Positions 53,001-60,827 are shown, numbered from the stretch's first letter. The stretch is DNA of 64,000 nt from Veillonella nakazawae (GCF_013393365.1 NZ_AP022321.1:457001-521000), one strand, 5' to 3'. Made by a program: numbers and translations. The notes: generated by a model not told the origin, from the sequence alone.

Positions 53001-55196
53001 ACGTTAGATGGCACTACTGGTACTATTACAGGTAAAGCTGCTAATATTGGTGGCGTCACAGTAGATGGTACAAATAACCATGTAACAGGTCTTGCTAATA
53101 CGACTTGGGATGGCAATGCTGTATCTGGCCGTGCTGCTACTGAGGATCAATTGAAAGTAGTAGCTGATGCTGCAGCTAACCAAACATGGCAAATTACAGC
53201 CGATAAGGATGCTACTACATCTGGTAAACAAACTGGTACTAAATCAGATGCCAAAGTAGGTAAAGACGCAAAGGTTACTATGATTGCTGGTGAAAATATC
53301 ACAATCAACCAAAATGGGCGTGACTTCACATATTCCTTGAATAAAGACCTTGTGAACATGAACTCTGCAAGATTCAATGGTACCGGTAATAACACAACGG
53401 TTATCAATGGTGATTCTATTACACAAACTGCGGGTACTCAAACCAATACATCTACTGCAGCTGGTAATACAGTAGCAGATGGTACTAAGTCTACAGCAAC
53501 AACTGCAGATGGTACTAAGATTACGGATGGTACAAAAACAAATACTTCTACAGCAGATAGTACAGTTATCGATGATGGCAATGGTAATAATACAGCTCTT
53601 ACTAAAGATGGTGTAACTATTACTGCAGCTGGTAAGGATCCAGTATCCTTAACTAAAGATGGTCTCAATAATGGTGGCAATAAGATTTCTAATATTGCAG
53701 ATGGTACAGATGATACCGATGCTGTCAATGTACGTCAATTAGAGTCTAAGTCTAAGGCATCTAAAACAGAATTGACTGCTAATGGTGGTGAAAGTGCTGG
53801 TAGTACTACAGGCAATATTGTATTGACTAAAACTACTGCCGCTGATGGACATATCATTTACGATAACAAGTTGAATGATAAGGTTACATTGGGTACAGAT
53901 CCAAGTAAGGCTGTTACTGTAGATGGTACAACTGGTACTATTAAAGCCGGTAAAGATGGTAATGCTGTAGCAATTAATGGCACAGATGGTACTATTAAAG
54001 CTGGTGATGGTGCTAATGCGGTTGCTATCGATGGCAAAAATGGTTCTGTAAAAGCTGGCGATAAGATTGCTCTTGATGGTAAGGATGGCAAGGCTACAAT
54101 TGGTACTGTAGGCATCGATGGTAAAGATGGCATTATTACTACAGGTGGTAATAATCCTGTTGCAGTAAATGGCAAAGATGGTGTTGTTACAGGATTAACT
54201 AACAAAACTTGGGATCCAAATAATATTGCATCTGGCCGTGCTGCTACGGAAGATCAAGTTAAATCCGCCGTTGAAAATGCTGGATGGAATGCAACTATTG
54301 GTACAGAAGGCTCTGGTATTAACAGCACACCAACTGCAACAGCTGAAAAAGTAAAAACTGATGAAACAGTTACTTTCAAAGCGGGCAATAATATGATGGT
54401 TAGCCAAGTAGGTAAAACAATTAGTTATGCAGTAAACCCTGAACTGAAGGATATGAAGTCTGCTACATTTAAAGATGCAGCAGGTAACACAACTGTTACA
54501 GATGGTAATGGCATAACAATTACACCAGGCAGTGCAAATCCTAATAATCCAAATGCAGGTACTATTTCCTTGACTAAGGATGGCCTTAATAATGGTAATA
54601 ACCAACTTAAAGGTATTGCACCTGGTACAGATGATACTGATGCAGTTAATGTTAGTCAGTTGAAAGCATCTAATGCTAGAATCGGCGATGCTATTGGTCA
54701 AGTAGCAGGTGAGGTACAACGCGTAGGTGCGCATGCAGCAGCAATGGCAGCGTTGAAACCAATTCAATATGACCCATTGGAACCAACTCAAGTGATGGCT
54801 GGTGTTGGTAACTATCGCGGTGAAACAGCAGCGGCCTTAGGTCTTGCACATTATACAAATGAAGATACAATGTTCAACGTTGGTGTATCTCTTGGTGCAA
54901 ACCGCAACATGGTCAATGCAGGTGTAACTCACAAATTTGGCTCTAGCCCAGAAAAGAAAAATATTCCTGATCGTTACAAAGCAGGCCCTATTAGCTCTGT
55001 GTATGTAATGCAAGATGAAGTATCTAGTCTCAAAAAAGAAAATAGTGAACAAAAAACTGTTATCGCAGATCAAGCGGCTCGTCTCAATACGTTGGAAGCT
55101 GAAAATGAGCGTCAACGTCAAGAACTAGCTGAAACTAAACAAGGCTTAGAAGACTTGCGTGCAGCAGTTAGTCAATTATTGGCATCCAAAGGTTGA
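47010..55196 (+). CDS. trimeric autotransporter adhesin 2 (YadA-like, type Vc)
   Basis: 2728 aa. Same plan as adhesin 1: ESPR signal (MNKIFKVIWSKSKQCYVVVS), a long head of Hep_Hag repeats (about residues 70-430), neck TDAVNVAQLKS near 485, then a very long stalk. The stalk has three copies of SLGADSGTxSSQSLKDGD (from about nt 50088, 50925 and 51955), each followed by a DGLATxKNVADAINKA neck, several VKQL/VRQL necks, and a glycine-rich GTDGTIKAGDG-type region (nt about 53910-54190). The YadA anchor (VGAHAAAMAALKPIQYD ... NAGVTHKFG) is almost the same as in adhesin 1. The final ~75 residues form a coiled coil after the barrel (VSSLKKENSEQKTV, LNTLEAENERQRQELA). Confidence 0.95.
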   Translation: MNKIFKVIWSKSKQCYVVVSEMAKNKTGKKKIVVASILAALAMQVGVVADVTAADRPTGTIEGGTKMYSNLTNGLAIGNESQSNSNQSIAIGYRAIANSQYADPAQPAVAIGAGAHATGRGGVSLGLIANSSVRGTAIGSATQATGFGAFAGGTYAQATNAGDVAIGGASSDQFNNYAVASGGYSVAIGTAAKADGGAGVSIGYKTNAKTSNSLAVGSESQATGEGAVAVGRKNTSTGASSTVLGILSTASATSATAVGMQTTATGENSLAVGHLSSAIGKNGVAVGTNRTTAALGGVAVGQAAKSNKFNSVAMGMNVTADGDNSVALGGSASANSDGTIAIGSYGSTPTKATGNKALAIGAATTANGLESIAIGSRVNSTSQHSIAIGTGANASAVKSVAIGPDSRATVDGGVALGRDSVANVIGGITNKGYNPNTNRTDNYSGLTGNVLTSTTGAVSIGNGTTVTRQLTGLAAGTRDTDAVNVAQLKSVNLAFSGNVNTGNVNIANSTLGLKGDNTYITTAASGQNLTISGKTQNIDVTNGQASANATGMADSKNVADAINKAISANAYHWKLAAENTSTAPEVINKSDTVIFGGDNNITVTRSGKKITTSLNKAITVDTVKANKTVTVSSGGNQITLDGTNGSVKGRNFTGDSFKAGDNVLSNTTLQIGPTTGSNNVTITRDGLTAKTATKTVKFGTDGISAGGQQITNVSSGGNIGTNAANITDVKNAVDAVTLKLDTNSKTGSVKLSESPLKVIGANGIRTDLLGTNNGSLVVGLDKNTVNATTKGIGLTGDTGTTGLKYLKDGDATFKVAGDGDLVTTKASATGVQVAVDAAKVKDLAVDAVTVSKANTADNPITITPTAGTNTKDYAIGIDTIKLANQTQLTYKANGANANKVSLANGLNFTDGTFTKATVGTNGTVTISTATETITNDADGKAKVNSPTDGLATAKNVADSINKAVDGLSQNLTVSDGTTDGAVNLKNQKLTVSGTNGVTTTVNGQTVTVGLDTTTKTKVDDASTAIARNISLGADSGTASSQSLKDGDVAFNVKAATGDLVSTKMNGNTVEISTKRAAITSDANTGAASVTGDDGLATSKNVADAINKAADAAKAGAAWNLTTNSSTTDKTTVQGGDTVDLINGDNILITQDGTDKKKITVATKKDLTVDSITAGNTVMNTSGLTNGTTAITGTGITTDKVTVGGISIDKTDGINGGNKTITNVASGGTTDTNAANIGDVKQAVANLSQNLNITDGTNNGTIDLKNQKLNVAGTNGVTATVNNQTITVGLDTDTKTKVDNSSVAVARNISLGADSGTASSQSLKDGDVAFNVKGATGDFISTKMNGDTVEVSTKRSTINSDAAGTASVTGDDGLATAKNVADAINKAASQAKDGAAWKLSANGDTPTTVAGGDTVDFTGDNNITVTQTGKNIATTLNKDLKKLNSISLENGVGETIKFDAINASGKFGDPAVGNYTQIDRDGIRINNGIDVNQLNTANTYLDVGTLSLQAGPNSSSLDSKNLIFNDEDGNFAQGSAQGMAFQSAAGKMVQFSLDEINAGGNKIQEVAEGTADTDAVNVKQLKDTVASQTLTYRANSAADTDAKSVKLSKGLDFVDGTMTKATVDNDGKVTFDINDDTKTKINDATAAVSRKVSLGADSGTTSSQSLKDGDVAFNVKGATGDFISTKMNGDTVEVSTKRATIDSNATTGAASVTGDDGLATAKNVADAINKAAKASTDAINLKFAGDTNTSAGVVNLKDDTFGIKGDGKYVTTDADGKNLTVKVSEAEVKKSAVSAVTVSTDTTDADNPLTVTGTPSADGTTKDYKVTIDGTKVAAKTKLSYKANDGTAKQVSLADGLNFKDGTLTTATIDDAGVVKYDVKTAAITAGTDGTITGPSTDGVATAKNVADAINAAKKASKTEITANDDEAANATTGNVKLTSTTAADGHTIYNVKLNDTLTFGTGANAIVIDGTAGKATIGSAAIDGVNNTITTGGNKAVTLDGTTGTITGKAANIGGVTVDGTNNHVTGLANTTWDGNAVSGRAATEDQLKVVADAAANQTWQITADKDATTSGKQTGTKSDAKVGKDAKVTMIAGENITINQNGRDFTYSLNKDLVNMNSARFNGTGNNTTVINGDSITQTAGTQTNTSTAAGNTVADGTKSTATTADGTKITDGTKTNTSTADSTVIDDGNGNNTALTKDGVTITAAGKDPVSLTKDGLNNGGNKISNIADGTDDTDAVNVRQLESKSKASKTELTANGGESAGSTTGNIVLTKTTAADGHIIYDNKLNDKVTLGTDPSKAVTVDGTTGTIKAGKDGNAVAINGTDGTIKAGDGANAVAIDGKNGSVKAGDKIALDGKDGKATIGTVGIDGKDGIITTGGNNPVAVNGKDGVVTGLTNKTWDPNNIASGRAATEDQVKSAVENAGWNATIGTEGSGINSTPTATAEKVKTDETVTFKAGNNMMVSQVGKTISYAVNPELKDMKSATFKDAAGNTTVTDGNGITITPGSANPNNPNAGTISLTKDGLNNGNNQLKGIAPGTDDTDAVNVSQLKASNARIGDAIGQVAGEVQRVGAHAAAMAALKPIQYDPLEPTQVMAGVGNYRGETAAALGLAHYTNEDTMFNVGVSLGANRNMVNAGVTHKFGSSPEKKNIPDRYKAGPISSVYVMQDEVSSLKKENSEQKTVIADQAARLNTLEAENERQRQELAETKQGLEDLRAAVSQLLASKG
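50085..52210 (+). repeat. three-fold stalk repeat in adhesin 2
   Basis: Near-identical blocks at about 50085-50345, 50922-51180 and 51952-52205, encoding SLGADSG, AFNVK, STKMNG, TGDDGLAT and NVADAINKA in the same order. Confidence 0.88.
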
Positions 55197-55248
55197 TAGT
55201 TGATAATTAATTTCATAAAATAGACTGATATAATATTTTCTGAAAATT

Positions 55249-55315
55249 AAAAGAACCTCTTATATGTTGGAATACCTGGTAGGGTATATTCAGACACTAT
55301 AAGAGGTTCTTTTGC
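55249..55315 (+). terminator. terminator after adhesin 2
   Basis: Stem AAAAGAACCTCTTATA / TATAAGAGGTTCTTT (55249-55264, 55298-55312) with an inner hairpin GAATACC/GGTATATTC in the loop and a T-tract. Confidence 0.9.
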
Positions 55316-55373
55316 AAATTTGATATAAATTATTAAATAAAATTATTATATATGAATGACTTTTCATATATTG

Positions 55374-55385
55374 TTGTGATATAAT
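55374..55385 (+). promoter_or_regulatory. extended -10 promoter of MATE gene
   Basis: TTGTGATATAAT, with ATGACT 18 bases upstream of the TATAAT. Confidence 0.55.
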
Positions 55386-55449
55386 ACAGAAGATATTGGG
55401 GCTAATAGATAGCTCAATCTTATACGATCTTGCATGAATAGGAGTTACT

Positions 55450-56859
55450 ATGTTAGACCGCATACAACGATGGTTGTCCATTGATGCTATGTTGCCCGCT
55501 ACAGAACGATTAGGTCCTGTAGGTACAACAAAGCAGATGTATGGCAATTATTTGAAAATAGCTTGGCCTGCTACATTACAAGGTTTGATGCTACAGTTTA
55601 TGACAGCTATTGATTTAGCCATGGTAGGGGCCCTCGGTGCCTCCGCACTTGCCTCAGTTGGTATTATGGGGCAGCCAGAGATGGTGATGCTTATATTCTG
55701 TCGTGCCCTGTCGATTGCGGTAACGGCTATTATAGCTCGCCGACACGGTGAAAGTGAAGTTGATGGTATGAATGCTGTTCTTAAGCAGTCCATACTATTG
55801 AATTTCTTGATTTATGCACCTTTATTGGCAATATGTTTCTTTAATTTAGAGCATATCTTACGCTTTACAGGTGCTGAAGACGGTTATATAGAAACGGCTG
55901 TCTGGTATGGTCGTTTTGTTGTCATTAGTCTAATATTTCAATCCTTTAGTCAAATTGTAGGGGCCGCCCTTATTGGGTATGGCAATACTAAGGTTATTTT
56001 TAAGTCCAATGTAGTAGGTAATATTTTAAATACTATAATGAACTTCTTCTTGATTTATGGTATTGGATTCTTTCCTGAACTCGGTGTCATGGGCGCCGGT
56101 GTTTCGACAATGATTAGTAGTGCCGTTATTGCTCTATTATTACTGCGTACGATTTCACAACATACTACTACAGGATTAACCTTGCGACATCCTTCAAAGT
56201 GGAAGTTTGAACGAACCGTTTTGCATACTATGTTCCACGTAGGCGGTAGCTCATTAGGGGAACAGTTTTTTGAACGATTTGGTATGTATACGTACACAAT
56301 GATCGTTGCATCCTTAGGGGCGGTACCATTAGCAGCACACTATGTGTGTATGAATTTGATGGATATATTCTATTACTTTGCTATGGGACTTGGCTTTGCA
56401 GGGGCATCTCATACGGGACAGAGTCTTGGTCATAAACGACCAGATATTGCGAATTTGTATGGTAAAATTGGGGCTCGTATTGGTTTCGTAGTAGGTCTCG
56501 TAAGTGCACTCATATTTATTGGTCCTGGTGATTTATTGGTACAGTTATATACACGTGAAAGTGAAGTCGTTACGTTAGCTGGTGCCTTAATGGGGCTTAT
56601 GGCCATTGCGGCCTTTCCTCAAGCTTTACAGCAAGTATATTCCGGTGTACTAAAAGGAGCGGGGGATACATATTATATTATGAAATATTCCCTTGTTAGT
56701 GTAGCTATTATACGACCTATTATTACGTATCTATTGTGTATTACATTTGGCTTAGGCCTTTTAGGCGCATGGTTATCGTTGTGCTTCGATCAGTCTTTAC
56801 GATTATGTTGTTCCTATTTCCGATTTGTTCGAGGTACATGGCAGCATAAAATTGTTTAA
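55450..56859 (+). CDS. MATE family efflux transporter
   Basis: 469 aa, 12 hydrophobic helices in two halves of the multidrug/Na+ (or H+) antiporter family. IAWPATLQGLMLQFMTAID at the start of helix 1, a related GGSSLGEQFFERFGMYTYT in the second half, and QALQQVYSGVLKGAGDT near helix 11 are typical of the NorM/DinF-like group. AGGAG lies five bases before the ATG. Substrate is unknown. Confidence 0.93.
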   Translation: MLDRIQRWLSIDAMLPATERLGPVGTTKQMYGNYLKIAWPATLQGLMLQFMTAIDLAMVGALGASALASVGIMGQPEMVMLIFCRALSIAVTAIIARRHGESEVDGMNAVLKQSILLNFLIYAPLLAICFFNLEHILRFTGAEDGYIETAVWYGRFVVISLIFQSFSQIVGAALIGYGNTKVIFKSNVVGNILNTIMNFFLIYGIGFFPELGVMGAGVSTMISSAVIALLLLRTISQHTTTGLTLRHPSKWKFERTVLHTMFHVGGSSLGEQFFERFGMYTYTMIVASLGAVPLAAHYVCMNLMDIFYYFAMGLGFAGASHTGQSLGHKRPDIANLYGKIGARIGFVVGLVSALIFIGPGDLLVQLYTRESEVVTLAGALMGLMAIAAFPQALQQVYSGVLKGAGDTYYIMKYSLVSVAIIRPIITYLLCITFGLGLLGAWLSLCFDQSLRLCCSYFRFVRGTWQHKIV

Positions 56860-57047
56860 TCTTACTGATTAGTATTCAAAATATTAATTTTGAATATCAT
56901 TTATGCGATGAATTTTCATATAAAATCTAAAGTTTAAATTGTTCGATATATAGCTTTGATATAGATAGAATCTACAATGTTTTATTTAGGATTACTAGCT
57001 ATATTGAAAAAAATAGAATAATTTATGAAAAGTTTATGAAAAACTTC

Positions 57048-57076
57048 TTGCCTATTCAATTTATTTGATGTACAAT
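57048..57076 (+). promoter_or_regulatory. promoter of candidate small RNA
   Basis: TTGCCT (57048-57053), 17-base spacer, TACAAT (57071-57076). The 170 bases before it (56860-57047) hold no recognised feature. Confidence 0.6.
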
Positions 57077-57082
57077 ACCAAA

Positions 57083-57208
57083 TGTGGAAAAAATGACACA
57101 TTGGGGAATGTGTTATCGGACCTGAAATCCATGATTTCGTGTATATATGTAAGGGATATATATAAGAAACAAGTGAAAACCGCCTTAGTTTTACTAAGGC
57201 GGTTTTTA
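57083..57208 (+). ncRNA. candidate small RNA of about 125 nt
   Basis: Lies between a promoter and a strong terminator, without a credible reading frame. Predicted hairpins: ACACATT-GGGG-AATGTGT (57096-57113), GAAATC-CAT-GATTTC (57124-57138) and the terminator. No match to 6S, SRP, tmRNA or common riboswitches that I can recognise. Its own terminator and the separate ompA promoter downstream argue for an independent transcript rather than an ompA leader. Confidence 0.5.
57176..57208 (+). terminator. terminator of the candidate small RNA
   Basis: 14-bp perfect stem AAAACCGCCTTAGT / ACTAAGGCGGTTTT with a TTT loop and T-tract. Confidence 0.93.
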
Positions 57209-57414
57209 CTTTTATTTGTTCGCTTAATTTTAAAGATAGGCTAAGATAAATATAAGATATATCTTAAAAGAATAAAGGGGAGGATCATTAGTTTTGATAA
57301 TTAGCCCCTTAATATTCCTAATATTATAAAGATAATTGTATTTTTGAATTTGAAAGAAATAACAACTGAATATAGATAAAATTCGAAATTCTCATGGTAA
57401 ATTCATAAAAGATA

Positions 57415-57443
57415 TTGAAATTTATCGAAAAGTTGTGTAAAAT
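57415..57443 (+). promoter_or_regulatory. promoter of ompA-like gene
   Basis: TTGAAA (57415-57420), 17-base spacer, TAAAAT (57438-57443). TATCGAAAA (57423-57431) sits in the spacer. About 55 bases of leader follow. The stretch 57209-57414 has no recognised gene. Confidence 0.75.
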
Positions 57444-57504
57444 GAAAGTATATTATTACCAAGGCCCTGTGTATTGTTGTGGGCTATTTTTGGAGGGAAT
57501 TATA

Positions 57505-58542
57505 ATGAACAAAAAATTATTAGCTTTATTGGCAGTTGCTGCTGTAGGCGTATCCGTAGCTGGCGCAACTCCACAAACTCAATTCAACAAAGGCGAATTC
57601 CAAGTTGATCTTGGTGCAGCTCATTCTAAAGCAAAAACTGAACATTTCAATGCTGATGCAAAATGGAACTTTGATGGTGGTTTGACATACGCTTTGTCTG
57701 ACAAAACTGCTATTCAATATGGTTACCATGGTTTGAACGACAAATTGGGTGGCATTGGCTATAGCGACAAAATGCACGAAGTAAACTTGGTTCAATCCTT
57801 GAACAAAAACTTCGCTGTATATGGTGGCTATGCTCATATTTCTGGCGATGACTTCGCTAAAGCTAACAACATTGCACAAGCAGGTGTAATTGGTAAAGCT
57901 AACCTTGGCTCTAAAGTAGAAGTTTATGGTAAAGCTGGTGTAGGTACTAAGAAAACTTCCACTTGGGAAGCTGGTTTAGGCTACAAAGTGAACGAAGACT
58001 TGGATATTAACGCTGGTTACCGTTATATCAACACAAAACATGCAGATAATGAAAATATCTCCTTCCAAGGTCCTGTAGTTGGCTTGTCCTACCGTTTTGG
58101 TGGTCACAAAACAGTAGCTCCTGTAGCAACTCCAGCTCCAGCTCCTGTATACACTCCAGCTCCAGCTCCTGTAGTAGAAGCTCCTGTATACAAAACTCCT
58201 AAATTGGATTACTATGTACAATCTATCTACTTCGATTCCGACCAAGATGTAGCTCGTGCAGACCAATATCCAAACTTGACAGCTGCTGTAAACGCTGCTA
58301 ACCAATACTCTCAAGATCAAATCAAATTGTTGGGTAATGCTGATACTGATGCAACTCCTCAATACAATGTTGGCTTGTCCGAACGCCGCGTACAATACGT
58401 AGCTCAATACTTAGTAAACAACGGCGTATCTGCTGATCGTTTCATCGGTATCGCTAATGGCGACACTAAACCAGTGGCAACTAACTCTACTGCAGCAGGT
58501 AAAGCTGAAAACCGTCGTGTAGACGTTTACATTCACCGCTAA
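57505..58542 (+). CDS. ompA: OmpA family outer membrane protein
   Basis: 345 aa from ATG 57505, GGAGGG upstream. Signal peptide MNKKLLALLAVAAVGVSVAG with cleavage after about residue 21. Residues about 25-205 form an amphipathic beta barrel (alternating strands such as AIQYGYHG, NFAVYGGYAHI, LDINAGYRYI). A Pro/Ala-rich hinge (TPAPAPVYTPAPAPVVEAP) leads to a C-terminal OmpA domain that binds peptidoglycan: IYFDSDQ, NVGLSERRVQYVAQYL, NRRVDVYIHR. Links outer membrane and wall; in these bacteria OmpM SLH proteins also do so. The strong promoter and ribosome site predict high expression. Confidence 0.95.
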   Translation: MNKKLLALLAVAAVGVSVAGATPQTQFNKGEFQVDLGAAHSKAKTEHFNADAKWNFDGGLTYALSDKTAIQYGYHGLNDKLGGIGYSDKMHEVNLVQSLNKNFAVYGGYAHISGDDFAKANNIAQAGVIGKANLGSKVEVYGKAGVGTKKTSTWEAGLGYKVNEDLDINAGYRYINTKHADNENISFQGPVVGLSYRFGGHKTVAPVATPAPAPVYTPAPAPVVEAPVYKTPKLDYYVQSIYFDSDQDVARADQYPNLTAAVNAANQYSQDQIKLLGNADTDATPQYNVGLSERRVQYVAQYLVNNGVSADRFIGIANGDTKPVATNSTAAGKAENRRVDVYIHR

Positions 58543-58572
58543 TCTTCAATCTAATTTAGATTAGACATATAA

Positions 58573-58639
58573 TAAGTCCACCTTCTATCATGCTCTCGTG
58601 TTCATCGGGGGACCGAGCATGTGATAAGGTGGACTTTTG
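58573..58639 (+). terminator. terminator after ompA-like gene
   Basis: Outer stem AAGTCCACCTT / AAGGTGGACTT (58573-58583, 58626-58636), inner stem ATCATGCTC / GAGCATGTGAT, then T4. Confidence 0.92.
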
Positions 58640-58732
58640 TGTTATACTAAACTTGCATACAATCGTAGGTCATACAATGTTCATTAAGTTTTGGTAATGT
58701 ATGCATTGTGAGTATAGTAAAGTAGGTTATAT

Positions 58733-59854
58733 ATGAAACGATTTAAATATTACAAACCGCTTATAGGGGCCATTATATTGGCTGGCGTTATGATCATGAT
58801 GGCGCTCCGTATTAGCGATATAGCCAATGCTATTGATGCCATTATTACTGCTTTTGTTCCACTTATAGTAGGTGCTTGTATCGCATTTGTCCTCGATATT
58901 CTCGTTGTGCGTTATGAACGCTGGCTGTGGCCTAAGAGTAAAACTGGTTGGAAAGATAAAATTAGACGACCTTTAAGTCTTGTATTATCCTTTGTTACTA
59001 TCAGTGCTATCGTGTATTTCATTGCTCGCATGGCGATTCCACAATTGATTCATTCCATGTCGATTATCGTATCTTCTTCGCCGCAGTTGTATACAGATTT
59101 CCAAACATGGATGCAACACTTTACAGAAACCATTCCAATGGCCTCCAATCAAACTCTTATGGATACCTTGAGTGGTGAAAGTATTGTTAAATATACTCGC
59201 GAGTGGGGCACAAAGGGAGGTACATACCTAGTTAATGCGATGGGGACAGCCTTATCTTGGACTTTGAATATAGGTTTAGGTTTAATCTTTGCCATTTATA
59301 TGTTGCTCGATAAAGAGCGACTTATGATGCAAGGCAAACGTATTTTACGAGCTTATGCATCCGATGAGTGGGTAAATCGCGTTAGTTATGTCACACGTGT
59401 TGCTGTTCAAACCTTCAGTAACTTCTTTGTAGGCCAGTTCATAGATGCCTTGATTTTAGGCATTATGGTTGGTATTTCACTATGGGCATTTAATATTGAA
59501 TATGCCACTACGATTGCCTGTGTTATTGGCCTTACTGCATTAATTCCATTGTTAGGTATTTATGTGGGTGGCGTTATAGGCGCAGTTATCTTGCTCACTG
59601 TTAGCCCTATGGATGCATTAATTTATGTGATTATATTAGAGGTGCTTCATCAAATTGAAAGCAACTTTATTTATCCTAAGATCGTAGGTAATTCCGTTGG
59701 CTTGCCTGGTTTGTGGGTGTTTGCAGCTGTTATCGTTGGTGGTAGTTTAATGGGGGTCACTGGCATGTTGATTGGCGTACCTTTGGTGGCAACATGTTAC
59801 AAATTGCTTATGACTGATGTAAACGATCGACTTGCATCGAATGAAGGTTTATAG
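58733..59854 (+). CDS. AI-2E family (PerM/YdiK-like) transporter
   Basis: 373 aa membrane protein with about eight helices. AVIVGGSLMGVTGMLIGVPL near the C-terminus and the preceding ESNFIYPKIVGNSVGLPGLW are signature segments of the AI-2E transporter family, whose members include TqsA and Na+/H+ antiporters. The ribosome site is weak (TAGGTTATAT). Actual substrate cannot be assigned. Confidence 0.92.
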   Translation: MKRFKYYKPLIGAIILAGVMIMMALRISDIANAIDAIITAFVPLIVGACIAFVLDILVVRYERWLWPKSKTGWKDKIRRPLSLVLSFVTISAIVYFIARMAIPQLIHSMSIIVSSSPQLYTDFQTWMQHFTETIPMASNQTLMDTLSGESIVKYTREWGTKGGTYLVNAMGTALSWTLNIGLGLIFAIYMLLDKERLMMQGKRILRAYASDEWVNRVSYVTRVAVQTFSNFFVGQFIDALILGIMVGISLWAFNIEYATTIACVIGLTALIPLLGIYVGGVIGAVILLTVSPMDALIYVIILEVLHQIESNFIYPKIVGNSVGLPGLWVFAAVIVGGSLMGVTGMLIGVPLVATCYKLLMTDVNDRLASNEGL

Positions 59855-59988
59855 TATATTGTCTAAATAATATATCTATTTATGTATGTTTTGTGTGCTG
59901 TTGCATATAGCACGAAATTATAGTAATTCTAGTATACGGATGGCTTTTACCATAGGTGAAAGCATTGTATATAGTAGGAGGATATGTA

Positions 59989-60645
59989 ATGAATAAAAAG
60001 TTGATTTCTATGGCATTAACTGGTGTATTGGCAGTTGGCGTATTGTCCGTTGCTACACCTAGTGTGGCAGATGCACGTAAAACAAAACCAGAAACAAGTA
60101 CTGATATTTCTGTACAACGTGCGCCAGGGGAATCCATGGTTATGACTATGAGTAAAATTGGTACTATTTTCCAAAACCGTTTTCCTAATGCAGCACTTCA
60201 TTCTGTAGAGCTTAACTCTAATGATTTGAACTATGGTTACAAAGTAGTAGGCTATAGTAAATATCATCAATATAAGATGAAAATCGACGTTATCACTGGT
60301 AATACTTCTGATATGGATGAAGGTGGCAAACCTAAGAAAGTTATCGGTGAAATCTTCAATAAAGATAAAGTTATCGAAGCAGCTCAAGCTGAGCGCGTTG
60401 CAAAACAACAACTTGGTGCTGATGCAGTCGTAAAAGGCTGGAAAATTGAAGCGCATGAAGGCAAGATCCTATACTATATGACAATGCATCAAGATGGTAA
60501 AAAGACTGTAGTTACTGTAGATGCTGAAACAGGGGCTTATGTAGGTCAATCTAAATCTAGTAAATTACCTCCTGAACCAGATCAAGGTTTCGACGGTCGT
60601 AAAACAAATATTATTTGGGATAACACCATTGATATGGGTCGTTAA
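59989..60645 (+). CDS. secreted PepSY-domain-like protein
   Basis: 218 aa from ATG 59989 with AGGAGG upstream. Signal peptide with likely cleavage after ADA. Two copies of a PepSY-like unit: residues about 60-105 and 145-195 (QLGADAVVKGWKIEAHEGKI then VTVDAETGAYVG). PepSY proteins often inhibit proteases or act in the periplasm; target unknown. The terminator and then the insertion sequence follow. Confidence 0.8.
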   Translation: MNKKLISMALTGVLAVGVLSVATPSVADARKTKPETSTDISVQRAPGESMVMTMSKIGTIFQNRFPNAALHSVELNSNDLNYGYKVVGYSKYHQYKMKIDVITGNTSDMDEGGKPKKVIGEIFNKDKVIEAAQAERVAKQQLGADAVVKGWKIEAHEGKILYYMTMHQDGKKTVVTVDAETGAYVGQSKSSKLPPEPDQGFDGRKTNIIWDNTIDMGR

Positions 60646-60663
60646 TCTATTTAGCGATATTAT

Positions 60664-60702
60664 AAATAAAGAGCTGAAGATAAAATCTTCAGCTCTTTAT
60701 TT
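60664..60702 (+). terminator. terminator after PepSY gene
   Basis: 17-bp perfect stem AAATAAAGAGCTGAAGA / TCTTCAGCTCTTTATTT with TAAAA loop. Confidence 0.94.
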
Positions 60703-60704
60703 TA

Positions 60705-60712
60705 TATAATGG
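60705..60712 (+). repeat. left target-site duplication
   Basis: TATAATGG, same as 62059-62066 at the other end of the insertion sequence. Confidence 0.9.
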
Positions 60713-60740
60713 GGGTTATAGGACAAAAAGTGTTGCTATT
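60713..60740 (+). repeat. left inverted repeat of the insertion sequence
   Basis: 28 bases, beginning GGGTTATAGGACAAAAAGTG, an exact inverse of 62031-62058. Confidence 0.95.
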
Positions 60741-60790
60741 AATGCCGATGGAACTAGTTAAATACTAGCTCCATCGGCATTTTATCTTTT
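60741..60790 (+). terminator. terminator hairpin inside the left end of the insertion sequence
   Basis: 18-bp stem with one mismatch (60741-60758 with 60764-60781), TAAAT loop, then TTTATCTTTTT. It would stop transcription entering the transposase gene from outside. Confidence 0.85.
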
Positions 60791-60805
60791 TGAGTAACTT
60801 TTACA

Positions 60806-60827
60806 TATAGGACAAAAAGTGTTGCTA
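60806..60827 (+). repeat. internal copy of the left terminus
   Basis: 22 bases (TATAGGACAAAAAGTGTTGC, TA) identical to the inner part of the end repeats, 93 bp inside the left end and in the same orientation as it. Confidence 0.93.

Noticed and set aside
40161..55121. Many long minus-strand frames (70-200 codons) opposite the adhesin genes
   Set aside because: They are mirror images of repetitive Ala/Thr/Gly/Asn-rich codons; composition is low-complexity and no ribosome sites were noted.
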